From Chitinophaga sp. GbtcB8 (GTDB lineage: Bacteria; Bacteroidota; Bacteroidia; Chitinophagales; Chitinophagaceae), in NCBI RefSeq assembly GCF_019091455.1, contig NZ_JAGXJN010000047.1, positions 1 through 51,689 on the forward strand: a stretch of 51,689 nucleotides of DNA, given 5' to 3'. Shown here one piece after another: positions 16,119 through 24,109 of the stretch. A program made the translations under genes and the position numbers. Positions within the stretch are counted from its first letter, which is position 1; every line of letters begins with the position of its first letter. Below the pieces are notes generated by a model. The model was not told the DNA's origin. It saw only the letters and a program-made list of their open reading frames with translations, and did not search any database.

Positions 16119-17630
16119 TTATTTTTTGCTGGTATAAACCAGGTATTCAAAAGTGTTAAGGCTGTTGTTTGGACTGGGATTAAGGACCTTTATTTTTACC
16201 TGGTGTTTTTTGTCAGGCAATTGGTAATTCCAGCACAGGTCATTACTGCGGCTTTGAAAGCTGGTGGGCAGCGCTATGGTAGCGGTTTTGCTGCCATCAA
16301 TATATACTTCCATGGTAATGCTGCTATCCGGCACGTTGGGCCCTTGCTTACGGGCATCTCCCTTTAAAACAAAACCCGTTCCTTCAAAATCAAAGGAGAG
16401 CTCCTGTACATGGTCTTTGTAAAGCGGTATACGGTCTACCGGATGCAGGCCTTCAAAACTTTGTTCCAGGCGCACAGGCTGGGGAGTTTGCACGGCAATG
16501 GTCACCTGCTCATTTGCTACCTTACCGCCGTTACGGCGTATCATTTCCAGGGCATGTTTATAGCTGGTGTTATATACTTTATTGAGGGAGGTGCCGGTGT
16601 ATTTAAAATCCAGTTCTTCTGCTGCCTTTAACCCCATTTTCCAGTAAGCAGGTATACGTTTATATCCCAGCATAGCACCCAGGATACCGCCGGCAGATGA
16701 GGGGTTACAATCTGCATCCTGCCCCGCCCTGGTGGTTATGTCCAGGGTTTTAGTGAAATCTCCGTTGCCATATAATAATCCCAGCACAACATAAGCTGCA
16801 TTGACCTTGGCATCTATATCAAAGGCATTAAACACGCCATCGGGGCAACCATTTTCGCTGGACCATTTCTGCTGGATCTCGTACCAGCTGCGGTGCCAGT
16901 CGTCCGGGTACTGCTGGTGCCAGCGGATCACGTCTTCAATACACTGGCGGAATGTACTTTTTGCCGGTACGGTTTTCAGCGCTTCCGTAACAATGTATTG
17001 CATATCATCGGCAATAAACGCCAGCGAGTACATGGCGCCTATGTATACACCGCCATACCAGCCATCCCCATAGTTCATAATATGGCCTACCTTATCGCTG
17101 ATGGCCGATGCTGTGTTAGGCATACCCGGGCTCATTAAACCGGCAAAATCCGACTCTATCTGGTAATCAATATCATCTGCATGAGGGTTGTTGGTCCAGT
17201 GGCCGGACGCGGGTGCTTTAATACCCTGCAGGATATTATAACGGGCCGACTGGTTGGCATGCCACAGCATATAACCGGCACGGGCAAACGCCTGCGCAAA
17301 AGAATCTACCGGGGCATCCAGCCCGGCGCGGTCCAGCACTTCCACAAAGGTGAGGTCCATGTAAATATCATCGTACAGGCCGGGATTTTCCAGCATGGTC
17401 TTTTTCAGATAACCGTCATACCAGCGCAGGGGCTGATAGTCCTGTATGAAGGTGCCATTGAAACGGAATTCGTAAGGCCCGCCAAAAGTAACGCCAATAG
17501 TTTGCCCTGCCCAGCCGCCCATGATCTTATCTCTGAGCGCCTGTTGGGAAAGCGTTATGGTAGAAGATTGCCGTGTTGTGCAATGAAACGAAAGGCAGGC
17601 AAATGCGATCCATACTATGGAGTATCTCAT
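16119..17630 (-). CDS. Lipoprotein ADP-ribosylglycohydrolase-family protein
   Basis: 503 residues. The signal ends in a plausible lipobox (SFHC). The ARH fold is recognised from GGWAGQTIGVTFGGP near the N-terminus, DDIYMDLTFVEVL (the acidic metal-binding pair) and AGQDADCNPSSAGGILGAMLGY (the second metal-binding Asp cluster). Residues after about 390 form a beta-rich domain (FEGTGFVLKGDARKQ, VYIDGSKTATIAL) that resembles a carbohydrate-binding-like sandwich. It probably cleaves an ADP-ribosyl or related N/O-glycosidic bond in the periplasm or at the surface; such secreted forms are common in Bacteroidota glycan loci. Convergent with the DUF218 gene, 11 bp apart. Confidence 0.88.
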   Translation of the reverse strand: MRYSIVWIAFACLSFHCTTRQSSTITLSQQALRDKIMGGWAGQTIGVTFGGPYEFRFNGTFIQDYQPLRWYDGYLKKTMLENPGLYDDIYMDLTFVEVLDRAGLDAPVDSFAQAFARAGYMLWHANQSARYNILQGIKAPASGHWTNNPHADDIDYQIESDFAGLMSPGMPNTASAISDKVGHIMNYGDGWYGGVYIGAMYSLAFIADDMQYIVTEALKTVPAKSTFRQCIEDVIRWHQQYPDDWHRSWYEIQQKWSSENGCPDGVFNAFDIDAKVNAAYVVLGLLYGNGDFTKTLDITTRAGQDADCNPSSAGGILGAMLGYKRIPAYWKMGLKAAEELDFKYTGTSLNKVYNTSYKHALEMIRRNGGKVANEQVTIAVQTPQPVRLEQSFEGLHPVDRIPLYKDHVQELSFDFEGTGFVLKGDARKQGPNVPDSSITMEVYIDGSKTATIALPTSFQSRSNDLCWNYQLPDKKHQVKIKVLNPSPNNSLNTFEYLVYTSKK

Positions 17631-17790
17631 TCCGTGGAATTTAGGAGGTTTAACTATGGATAATTTAAGGAAAAAACATCAGATCATCCATAAATTTCCC
17701 CTTATGGTGGGGGTAAACGGCCGGATCATCTATTAAGTGTTACATAGTGTGCTGTGGTACCCCATATTTGTATCTCTATTTTGCATATCT

Positions 17791-18387
17791 ATGATCAAGA
17801 AACTATTTACAGCTATTACCGGCCTGTTATTGGTGGCGGGTGTTTCCTATGGACAAAAGCTTCATTACGGGTTAAAGGCCGATCTGCAATTCACCAGTCT
17901 TAATGGTAAGGGAATGCAGGGCAGCTTTAATCCCGGGTATGATGCGGGTATTTTCCTGGAGTATAATATTACTTCCAAATGGGGTATTCAGCCGGAGGTA
18001 TTGTTCTCTCAGTTCAATAATAAAAAGGATGATGATTTCCTGACGTATTATGTGAACTCCGGTAACAGCAGCGCTAAATCTTCTATAAAGCTGAGCTACG
18101 TAAGCATACCCGTGCTGCTGGCCTACAAAGTGAACGACCTGTTCACCCTGAATGTGGGGCCGCAATTCAGCGTGCTGGTATATGATAATGAAGATATATT
18201 ACTGAAAGATAAAGCTGCTTTTAAGAACACCGATTATGGCGTGGCGGCAGGCTTAACCCTGCATGTATCGCAGGTGCGTTTCTATGGCCGTTACACACTG
18301 GGCCTGGGGAATATTAATAATATTGATGACCGCTATAAATGGCATAGCCAACAGATACAGTTGGGATTGGGAGTAGCTATTAAATAG
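17791..18387 (+). CDS. Outer-membrane beta-barrel protein (PorT/OmpW-like small barrel)
   Basis: 198 residues from the ATG at 17791; the open frame reaches further upstream but MIKKLFTAITGLLLVAGVSYGQ is a complete signal peptide. The mature part alternates beta strands: LHYGLKADLQFTS, GYDAGIFLEYNIT, WGIQPEVLFSQFN, SYVSIPVLLAYKV, FTLNVGPQFSVLV, DYGVAAGLTLHV, RFYGRYTLGLGNI, and ends with the aromatic-free strand HSQQIQLGLGVAIK. This is the usual eight-stranded outer_membrane beta-barrel_2 pattern. Function unknown. Confidence 0.88.
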   Translation: MIKKLFTAITGLLLVAGVSYGQKLHYGLKADLQFTSLNGKGMQGSFNPGYDAGIFLEYNITSKWGIQPEVLFSQFNNKKDDDFLTYYVNSGNSSAKSSIKLSYVSIPVLLAYKVNDLFTLNVGPQFSVLVYDNEDILLKDKAAFKNTDYGVAAGLTLHVSQVRFYGRYTLGLGNINNIDDRYKWHSQQIQLGLGVAIK

Positions 18388-18390
18388 CGT

Positions 18391-18497
18391 AAAGCTGAAA
18401 GGATAAAGCAAAAAGCTATTGGAGCGGACAAGGGATTTATGGCAAGCACCCATCCGCTTCAATAGCTTTTTGCTTTCTGCTTTATCCTTTATGCTTT
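18391..18497. repeat. Hairpin of 7-nt repeats between convergent genes
   Basis: Left arm 18391-18428 and right arm 18453-18497 are complementary almost end to end. The right arm has exactly one extra 7-nt unit, so the arms differ by one repeat. Units are AAAGCTG, AAAGGAT, AAAGCAA, AAAGCTA. The right arm includes the stop and last codons (SKHKG) of the oxidoreductase at 18482. It probably acts as a bidirectional terminator. Confidence 0.88.
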
Positions 18498-19888
18498 GAG
18501 CTTATTTCCAGCGCCTTTGTAGTAGTATAATATTTAGCGATCATGCCCGGTACTTCCCAATCCGGCAGGCTGCCGCCTTTCAGGTACTCCATATAACGCT
18601 GCAGCACCTGCGCAAAATGCGCTTCGTGGCCTACCTTATATTTAGCAGGGATCACGATCTTGAAACCCTGTTTACTTTTTTCCAGCGATAGGCCGGGGTA
18701 CTTGCTTTCCAGCTGCTTTAAAGCTGCCTGCAGGTGCTGTTCCAGGTCTGCGGCCTTGGTTTTACCTACCGCCTCTACGTATAAAGTTGGTTCAAACTTT
18801 TCATCCTTTCCCTGGCGGATCACCAGGTTGCTGTTAGTGCCGCGCAGCATGGAATAATGCGTGTCACCGCTGCCTTCAGGGCCTGCATATTGCCATAGGG
18901 CGGTTACTTTTACATGCACGCCTTTAAGCGTGTAACGGGCTTCACCGTTAGCATGTACGTTCAGCACCGTGTCTTTGGCAAATGGCTGCAGAAAATCCGG
19001 GAAGCTATCCAGGCCGGTGATGGTGCGGAACTGGGATAAGGTGATGGGCGTAGGCCAATGACGGGCGCCCTGTAGCTGGATATCTTTTTTATAATCCAAT
19101 ACTACTGCGGGAAAACATTCCCATTGCACCAGGTCAACCAGATGGGTGCCTACATCCACAATGGCATCGCCCTGCTGTGCAGGATCAAAGAACCAGGCCG
19201 GCCGGGTAAGGGCTTTGCCGGATACATATTTGTAGAAATTGTGCACGCTTTCCATTACCACGCCGGGCTCTTTATCCGTGCCCTGCTGTTGCTCACCAAA
19301 AACGTCGTGTATGCGCGACAGTTCGCCCTGCAGGGTGTTGGTGATCTCTGAGCGCTCCGTCATAATATCATAGAGCAATACCTTTTTTGCTTTGGCATCC
19401 TCAAACGTTTTTTGCAGCGTGGCAAAACCTTCGGAGCTAATGGCCATGGGCTTATCGGCCAGTACGTTCATACCGGCTGCCACGGCCTGCTGTATGTATT
19501 CTGTTTTGCGATGGTTGTTACCTGCCATTACCACTACATTCCCTTTCTTTTCCTGCACCATTTTTTCCAGGAAATCCGGGCCTTTGTACACATCCTCCTG
19601 CCAGTGGGTAGGCGCTTCCGTACGGGTGTTGTACTGATCAATGAAACGCAATTGTTCTTTCAGCTCCGGACCGTCCGGTGCATATACATGCACTACAGAA
19701 TCTATACCTGGGCTCATAGATTTTTGCACCAGCGCCGCGTGAAAGTGGCCGGGATCCAGCGTTATGAGCTTAATGTCCGCTTCACTTGTGGCAGCAGTTT
19801 CCTTTTCTTTTTCCTTTTGTCCGGTGTTGCAGGCATTGTTCATCATGCTTAACACTAATAGTGATGTTACGATCTGTTTTTTATTCAT
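18482..19888 (-). CDS. Lipoprotein Gfo/Idh/MocA-type oxidoreductase with Oxidoreduct_C domain
   Basis: 468 residues from the ATG at 19888; the longer open frame would start inside the upstream gene, while this start gives a lipoprotein signal (MNKKQIVTSLLVLSMMNNAC). The Rossmann half contains IKLITLDPGHFHAALVQKSM, VVVMAGNNHRKTEYI and the DKPMAIS motif (equivalent of EKP), then a C-terminal domain of the kind named putative oxidoreductase C-terminal. Likely an NAD(P)-dependent sugar or polyol dehydrogenase, exported. It follows the next entry by 16 bp, so both are one operon. The C-terminal SKHKG is repeat-encoded. Confidence 0.88.
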   Translation of the reverse strand: MNKKQIVTSLLVLSMMNNACNTGQKEKEKETAATSEADIKLITLDPGHFHAALVQKSMSPGIDSVVHVYAPDGPELKEQLRFIDQYNTRTEAPTHWQEDVYKGPDFLEKMVQEKKGNVVVMAGNNHRKTEYIQQAVAAGMNVLADKPMAISSEGFATLQKTFEDAKAKKVLLYDIMTERSEITNTLQGELSRIHDVFGEQQQGTDKEPGVVMESVHNFYKYVSGKALTRPAWFFDPAQQGDAIVDVGTHLVDLVQWECFPAVVLDYKKDIQLQGARHWPTPITLSQFRTITGLDSFPDFLQPFAKDTVLNVHANGEARYTLKGVHVKVTALWQYAGPEGSGDTHYSMLRGTNSNLVIRQGKDEKFEPTLYVEAVGKTKAADLEQHLQAALKQLESKYPGLSLEKSKQGFKIVIPAKYKVGHEAHFAQVLQRYMEYLKGGSLPDWEVPGMIAKYYTTTKALEISSKHKG

Positions 19889-19904
19889 GGTTCGTCTGAT
19901 TGCT

Positions 19905-21302
19905 TTATAATGTATAAGGCCAGCGCTGCGGGCGGGTGAGCATTGCATTGGCGGCATCGTCGTTCTTAAAACGTTCATTCACCGGGTCCCAGTACAGCTT
20001 GCGCTGCAGCTTCATGGCAGCATGGTTCAGCAGGCAAATGGTACAGGCGCGGTGGCCTACTTCTATGGGCGTGATGGGCGCTTGGCGGGTAGCTATACTA
20101 TCCAGCCAGTTACCGTGATGGTCTTTGGTATCGTATAAATGCACCCCGCTTGCCGGTATCACGGTACTGAGTATACGCGGATCGCTTGCTTCCAGCGCTT
20201 TCGTATTCTGGCCCTTTGCTACCGGATCGCTGGAAGTAGCGGCGTAGTTGCCACGGGTAACAAAGATCCATCCTTCTGAGCCTACAAATTTTACCCCGTT
20301 TGGGTAATCATTACTGGCCAGCACCTTTACCCCATTGGCAAAGATAGTTTCTGATTTAAAAGGGCCATGCACATCCCATAAATTACCGGCAGGCGGAAAC
20401 TGGGCGGTGGCACTTATTTCCACGGGACCGGTATATTCCGTATCCAATCCCCAGTTTACAATATCAAAATGGTGAGCGCCCCAGCCGGTGATCATACCTG
20501 CGCCAAACTGCTCGCAGCGCAGCCAGCCGGGACGTGAAAAATCGGCCTGCGGGTGCACCCGTTTTTCTGTGTAAGGCACATAGGGCGTTTCACCCAGCCA
20601 TTTCTCATATAACAAGTTGGCGGGCAGCGGCATTTCTTTTTCCACCGTGCTTTCTTTGGGATCGTCAATGGGAAGGCCTACATATACCGTATGCACTTTA
20701 CCAATGGCGCCATTACGCACCAGCTCACAGGCCTTTTTAAACTGCGGCATAGACCGTTGCTGGCTGCCTACCTGCAGTATGCGGCCGCTGCGGTGCACTT
20801 CGTCGCTAAGCAGCCGCCCTTCTGCAATGGTTAAAGAGGCCGGCTTTTGCATATATACGTCCTTACCGGAGCGTACAGCATGTATGGCGGGCATTACATG
20901 CCAGTGATCCGGTGTGCTGATAAGCACTGCATCCACATCTTTATTGTTTAACAGCTCCTGGTAATCTTCGTAGGTTTTCACACCATCGTAGGGTTTACCG
21001 GTTTTCTTGCTGTAATAATCGTTCACCAGTTTTTGCGCGGCTGTTACGCGGTTGCTGTCCAGGTCACAAACAGCTATGATCCTTGCCTGGTCGTACTTCC
21101 ATACACCGGGCATATCATGCCCACGGGATATGCGGCCGTTACCAATGGCGCCAATGTTAATACGGTTGCTGGGGGCATATTTGCCTAATACATGGGCGGG
21201 CACAATAGTAGGAAAATTGATAAGGGCCAGTGCGCCGGCGCCTTTTACAGCGTTTTTCAGAAAACGCCTGCGTGTGGAATGATGGTTTTCCTGTTTTTCC
21301 AT
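19905..21302 (-). CDS. Tat-exported Gfo/Idh/MocA-family oxidoreductase
   Basis: 465 residues. Tat signal STRRRFLKNAVKGAGALALI (residues about 9-28). NAD(P)-binding motif INIGAIGNGRISRGHDMPG, then DVDAVLISTPDHWHVMPAIHA and DVYMQKPASLT. The QKP in place of EKP is usual in this exported Bacteroidota subgroup. The C-terminal half carries GAHHFDIVNWGLDTEYTG, with the His/Asp that act in the reaction of the family. The Tat route fits export of a folded protein with its nucleotide already bound. Probably acts on a sugar or sugar acid; substrate unknown. First gene of a two-gene operon. Confidence 0.9.
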   Translation of the reverse strand: MEKQENHHSTRRRFLKNAVKGAGALALINFPTIVPAHVLGKYAPSNRINIGAIGNGRISRGHDMPGVWKYDQARIIAVCDLDSNRVTAAQKLVNDYYSKKTGKPYDGVKTYEDYQELLNNKDVDAVLISTPDHWHVMPAIHAVRSGKDVYMQKPASLTIAEGRLLSDEVHRSGRILQVGSQQRSMPQFKKACELVRNGAIGKVHTVYVGLPIDDPKESTVEKEMPLPANLLYEKWLGETPYVPYTEKRVHPQADFSRPGWLRCEQFGAGMITGWGAHHFDIVNWGLDTEYTGPVEISATAQFPPAGNLWDVHGPFKSETIFANGVKVLASNDYPNGVKFVGSEGWIFVTRGNYAATSSDPVAKGQNTKALEASDPRILSTVIPASGVHLYDTKDHHGNWLDSIATRQAPITPIEVGHRACTICLLNHAAMKLQRKLYWDPVNERFKNDDAANAMLTRPQRWPYTL

Positions 21303-21714
21303 GGGTTATTGTTTTAGGATGCAGTGAGAACTGCTTTTCATACGTGGTTTGATCACTAGCGGGGGAGAAAATACAACATTTATGGGAAAGGTGGTAATGA
21401 GGGGTGAGAGTAGGCTCTGACCAGGGATGTACACGAGTGGGACATGGACCGGACATGAGAGGGACATGGATGGAGTGCGCTTTTACCCAGGGTTAAATGA
21501 GAGTGTAACATGGGAAGGACACGGGAGAGCAGCGCATAAAAGTAGGGAAGGATATGTAAGTGAGATAGTATGGAGTAGGAAAGATGGAGCGCTCAAAATG
21601 TGCATTTTCGTTCAAAATGTTCATTTTCGCTCAAATGTGATCAAAACGTTCACTTCATTTGGGTAGTTCTGTGAGGGCCTTTATTTTTGCCGGGTACACC
21701 AAAATTATATCGTT
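21303..21714. other. 412-bp intergenic region with purine-rich repeats
   Basis: No convincing gene. From 21430 to 21545 the plus strand is purine-rich with repeated GGACATG/GGACACG units (at least five within 70 nt); the open frame through it looks like repeat translation. Two tandem palindromes lie at 21595-21627 (separate entry). Confidence 0.6.
21595..21627 (+). promoter_or_regulatory. Two tandem 14-bp palindromes upstream of the unknown gene
   Basis: AAAATG-TG-CATTTT at 21595-21608 and AAAATG-TT-CATTTT at 21614-21627, centres 19 bp apart, so nearly two helical turns and the same face. A related but degenerate segment follows (CAAATGTGATCAAAACG). The cluster ends about 88 bp before the start codon at 21715. 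Looks like a dimeric operator pair; the regulator is unknown. Confidence 0.6.
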
Positions 21715-22374
21715 ATGGCAAAACAAGTTGGTCCTGTTTTCCTGACAGGCACTGTAGGTAATATTACCTATTACAAAATGGACGGGCAATATTATGCACG
21801 GTCCAAAAGTTCATTAAGCCGCAAGCGGGTAAAGCGTTTCCGCAGTTTTAAGCGCACCATGGAATATGCGGACTGGCTGGCACAGGCGTCTAAGATAGCA
21901 GCGGCTATTTACCGGTTATTTCCCCGTAAAACAAGGCAGCATGATGATTACCGGACCATTACCGGTCAGGCTATGCAGCTGTTGAAATCAGGTGTGGAAA
22001 AGGCAGTTGTACAAGAGCTGCTGGAAAAGGAGTACCGGCATAAATTTGATCCGGAATTAGCTGGATATATTGATCTGGATCAAGAAACGGGGAAGGGTGA
22101 ATTACAAAATGCTGTGGATATGCCCATACAACAAACAGCTGGCGCCGGCATGCCTTCGCCCAAAACAAGCAGGCGTTTGCAATACTACAATATAAGGGGC
22201 GAGAAAATACAGCGGAGACAAGGCGGATGGACAGTTATACCAGAAACATGCGAAACACTGCCTGCATCCGCGATTCAGCCAAACGGTCAACTGATATATG
22301 CTGAAGACACGGCACTTACACCTCCATCAGGTAAAACGGGCATTTGTAACCTTCACGCACCAGCACCGGTTTAG
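21715..22374 (+). CDS. Bacteroidota protein of unknown function (GTVGNITYYK type)
   Basis: 219 residues, not recognised by function. The start MAKQVGPVFLTGTVGNITYY followed by KMDGQYYARSKSSL and a basic, helical part (about 38-100) is a pattern I associate with a family widespread in Chitinophaga and related genera, where several paralogues per genome occur. The C-terminal 100 residues are divergent and less structured. No signal peptide. It is preceded by a tandem palindrome pair and its 3' end overlaps that of the convergent phosphoesterase gene by 59 bp. Confidence 0.75.
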   Translation: MAKQVGPVFLTGTVGNITYYKMDGQYYARSKSSLSRKRVKRFRSFKRTMEYADWLAQASKIAAAIYRLFPRKTRQHDDYRTITGQAMQLLKSGVEKAVVQELLEKEYRHKFDPELAGYIDLDQETGKGELQNAVDMPIQQTAGAGMPSPKTSRRLQYYNIRGEKIQRRQGGWTVIPETCETLPASAIQPNGQLIYAEDTALTPPSGKTGICNLHAPAPV

Positions 22375-23059
22375 ATACATTAAATACTTTTACACCACCC
22401 GGCGCTTCCCCAGCCAGGGTGCCCATATGCGCATGCCCGTGAAAAGCGGCCAGCACTCCCCTCCTGCTTAAAGGTTCTGCCAGGCGGGATGAGCCCAGGA
22501 ACGGGAAGATCTGCTCCGGTTCGCCCATTACTGTGGCTTTTATAGGCGAGTAATGCATAACAGCTATCTTCTTTATATCTGCATGCTCCTGGTCCAGGCG
22601 GGCCAGGGCGCGGTCCAGGTGAAGGGTTTCATCTACTGTTTCCTGCACAAAGGCTTTCATAGCGCCTTCGCCAAAAAATGACAGCATATGGTTATCAAAC
22701 CCGCCGCCAAAACCTTTGATACCGGCAAAACCCACGTTTTGGATCACCACGGCTTCCCCATCCAGCATCGTTACATTATGGTGCTGCAGCATGATCTGCC
22801 GGATCAGCTTATGACGGCCTTTTTCATGATCATGATTGCCTAACACGGCTACCACGGGAATGGTGCAGGCTTTCAGCTCTTCTACCAGCACCTGTGCTTC
22901 AGATTCATCGCCGGTATCCGTAAGGTCGCCGCATAAAAGCAGCACATCGGCCTTTTGGGATACTTCCTGGAAGAATGGGATCCAATTCCCTTTGTCTGAT
23001 TCACGAACATGAATATCGCCTACTGCTGCAATGCGTGTTTTTCCGGATGCTACTGCCAT
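22316..23059 (-). CDS. Calcineurin-like metallophosphoesterase
   Basis: 247 residues with the full metal-binding set: GDIH (Asp15, His17), CGDLTDTG, LGNHDHE, MHYSP, and the paired His motif HGHAHMG near the C-terminus. No signal peptide, so cytoplasmic. Hydrolyses a phosphomonoester or phosphodiester; substrate unknown. It starts one base after the stop codon of the nucleotidyltransferase upstream, so the two are probably made and used together. Confidence 0.92.
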   Translation of the reverse strand: MAVASGKTRIAAVGDIHVRESDKGNWIPFFQEVSQKADVLLLCGDLTDTGDESEAQVLVEELKACTIPVVAVLGNHDHEKGRHKLIRQIMLQHHNVTMLDGEAVVIQNVGFAGIKGFGGGFDNHMLSFFGEGAMKAFVQETVDETLHLDRALARLDQEHADIKKIAVMHYSPIKATVMGEPEQIFPFLGSSRLAEPLSRRGVLAAFHGHAHMGTLAGEAPGGVKVFNVSKPVLVREGYKCPFYLMEV

Positions 23060-23060
23060 G

Positions 23061-23828
23061 CTATACGGTTTTAATGGTGTATGATCTATAGTCCCAGTCT
23101 TTCACATCTACCTGGTATTGCGTTTGGTCTATCATAGGCCCGCGGCAAACGCGTTCTAGGGGAGCGGGCAATTCGTATTGTTCCTGCGTTCTCTGGATCA
23201 GCTCATCCAGCAGCCATTTGGGAACAATGTCGCGGTGATCTGCCGGGTACACGAACTGGAAATTGATCAGCTGTGATAACAGTAAATGCCAGTGCTGATC
23301 CAGGCGGGTAAGCAGGCGTTGCCAGTTCAGCTCCTTCCCGTATTTGAGTATGACGTGATTGATATCTGCCCCATCAAAACGCTCCCGGTTCTGCACATAA
23401 CTCTTACAATAGATCAGCTCTTCCGGCGGTAATAATTTCACCTTTACGCCGGTAAATTCTGCTTCTGGCGCGTATTCAAACCAGCTATCATCTACATGGA
23501 ATATGTTGGCGGGGGAAGCAAAGATGATGTCAACAAAATATTCGCCTTTGAACACTTTTGCCAGCCAGCGAACATCTGTTAACTCTGTGCGGTAACCTTC
23601 CTTAGCTGCAAAAAGCTTCAGGATGGCCGGGTAATCGGCGGGCGCACAAAAAATATCCAGGTCCTTGGTATCCCGGTAAATGCCGGTGTAATGGAACATG
23701 GCAAAGGCGCCGCCCAGCATAAAGGGCACGCCGCTCCCCTGCAGGTGCAGTAAAGCTTCTTTATAAAATACGTGCGAGGTATTGTTTTGGTGCTCTTTTG
23801 GAATCATATATGGGGAATGCTTCAACAA
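23061..23828 (-). CDS. Nucleotidyltransferase-fold protein
   Basis: 255 residues. The active-site pattern of the Pol-beta/MNT type is GGAFAMFHYTGI followed by RDTKDLDIF (residues about 39-60; DLD metal ligands at 56 and 58) and a further Asp in EYFVDIIFAS. The remainder resembles nucleotidyl transferase/AbiEii-like domains (LLPPEELIYCKSYVQNRERFDGADINHVIL). Either of two in-frame starts is possible, 23828 or MIPKEH at 23807. Could act on a nucleotide-containing molecule or a protein; with the downstream phosphoesterase it makes a possible transfer/removal pair. Confidence 0.82.
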   Translation of the reverse strand: MLKHSPYMIPKEHQNNTSHVFYKEALLHLQGSGVPFMLGGAFAMFHYTGIYRDTKDLDIFCAPADYPAILKLFAAKEGYRTELTDVRWLAKVFKGEYFVDIIFASPANIFHVDDSWFEYAPEAEFTGVKVKLLPPEELIYCKSYVQNRERFDGADINHVILKYGKELNWQRLLTRLDQHWHLLLSQLINFQFVYPADHRDIVPKWLLDELIQRTQEQYELPAPLERVCRGPMIDQTQYQVDVKDWDYRSYTIKTV

Positions 23829-23860
23829 TCATTCCACCACAAACGTGCCCGGCTGTAGTG

Positions 23861-23968
23861 TTAATCTTCCCAGCTGCTCCATTCCTTTGATTGGAGGTTG
23901 ATCCGGATAATAACACCTGCAATGAGGATGCAGGCGATGGATAAGATGATGAGGATGATGGCGATCAT
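23861..23968 (-). CDS. Possible small single-span membrane protein
   Basis: 35 codons from an ATG at 23968: a hydrophobic segment (IAIILIILSIACILIAGV) and a charged tail (NLQSKEWSSWED). It lies 32 bp before the nucleotidyltransferase start on the same strand. The frame is open further upstream, but this ATG gives a normal one-span topology. Coding status uncertain. Confidence 0.4.
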   Translation of the reverse strand: MIAIILIILSIACILIAGVIIRINLQSKEWSSWED

Positions 23969-24109
23969 AGGTGTAAAACGATTTGCAGATAAACACTGTA
24001 AAGATGCGAAAATATTTGCAGCCATGAACATAACATGCTGCATCTACAACTTTTCACACATAATTATTACATTTAGCGGTAACGGACCACGGATCATTCA
24101 ACAACAGCT

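Noticed and set aside
19905..21302. QKP instead of EKP in the oxidoreductase
   Set aside because: Common in exported Bacteroidota members of the family; not an anomaly.
21427..21666. Open frame of 79 codons on the plus strand
   Set aside because: Runs through purine-rich GGACATG repeats and the palindromes; composition unlike a protein.
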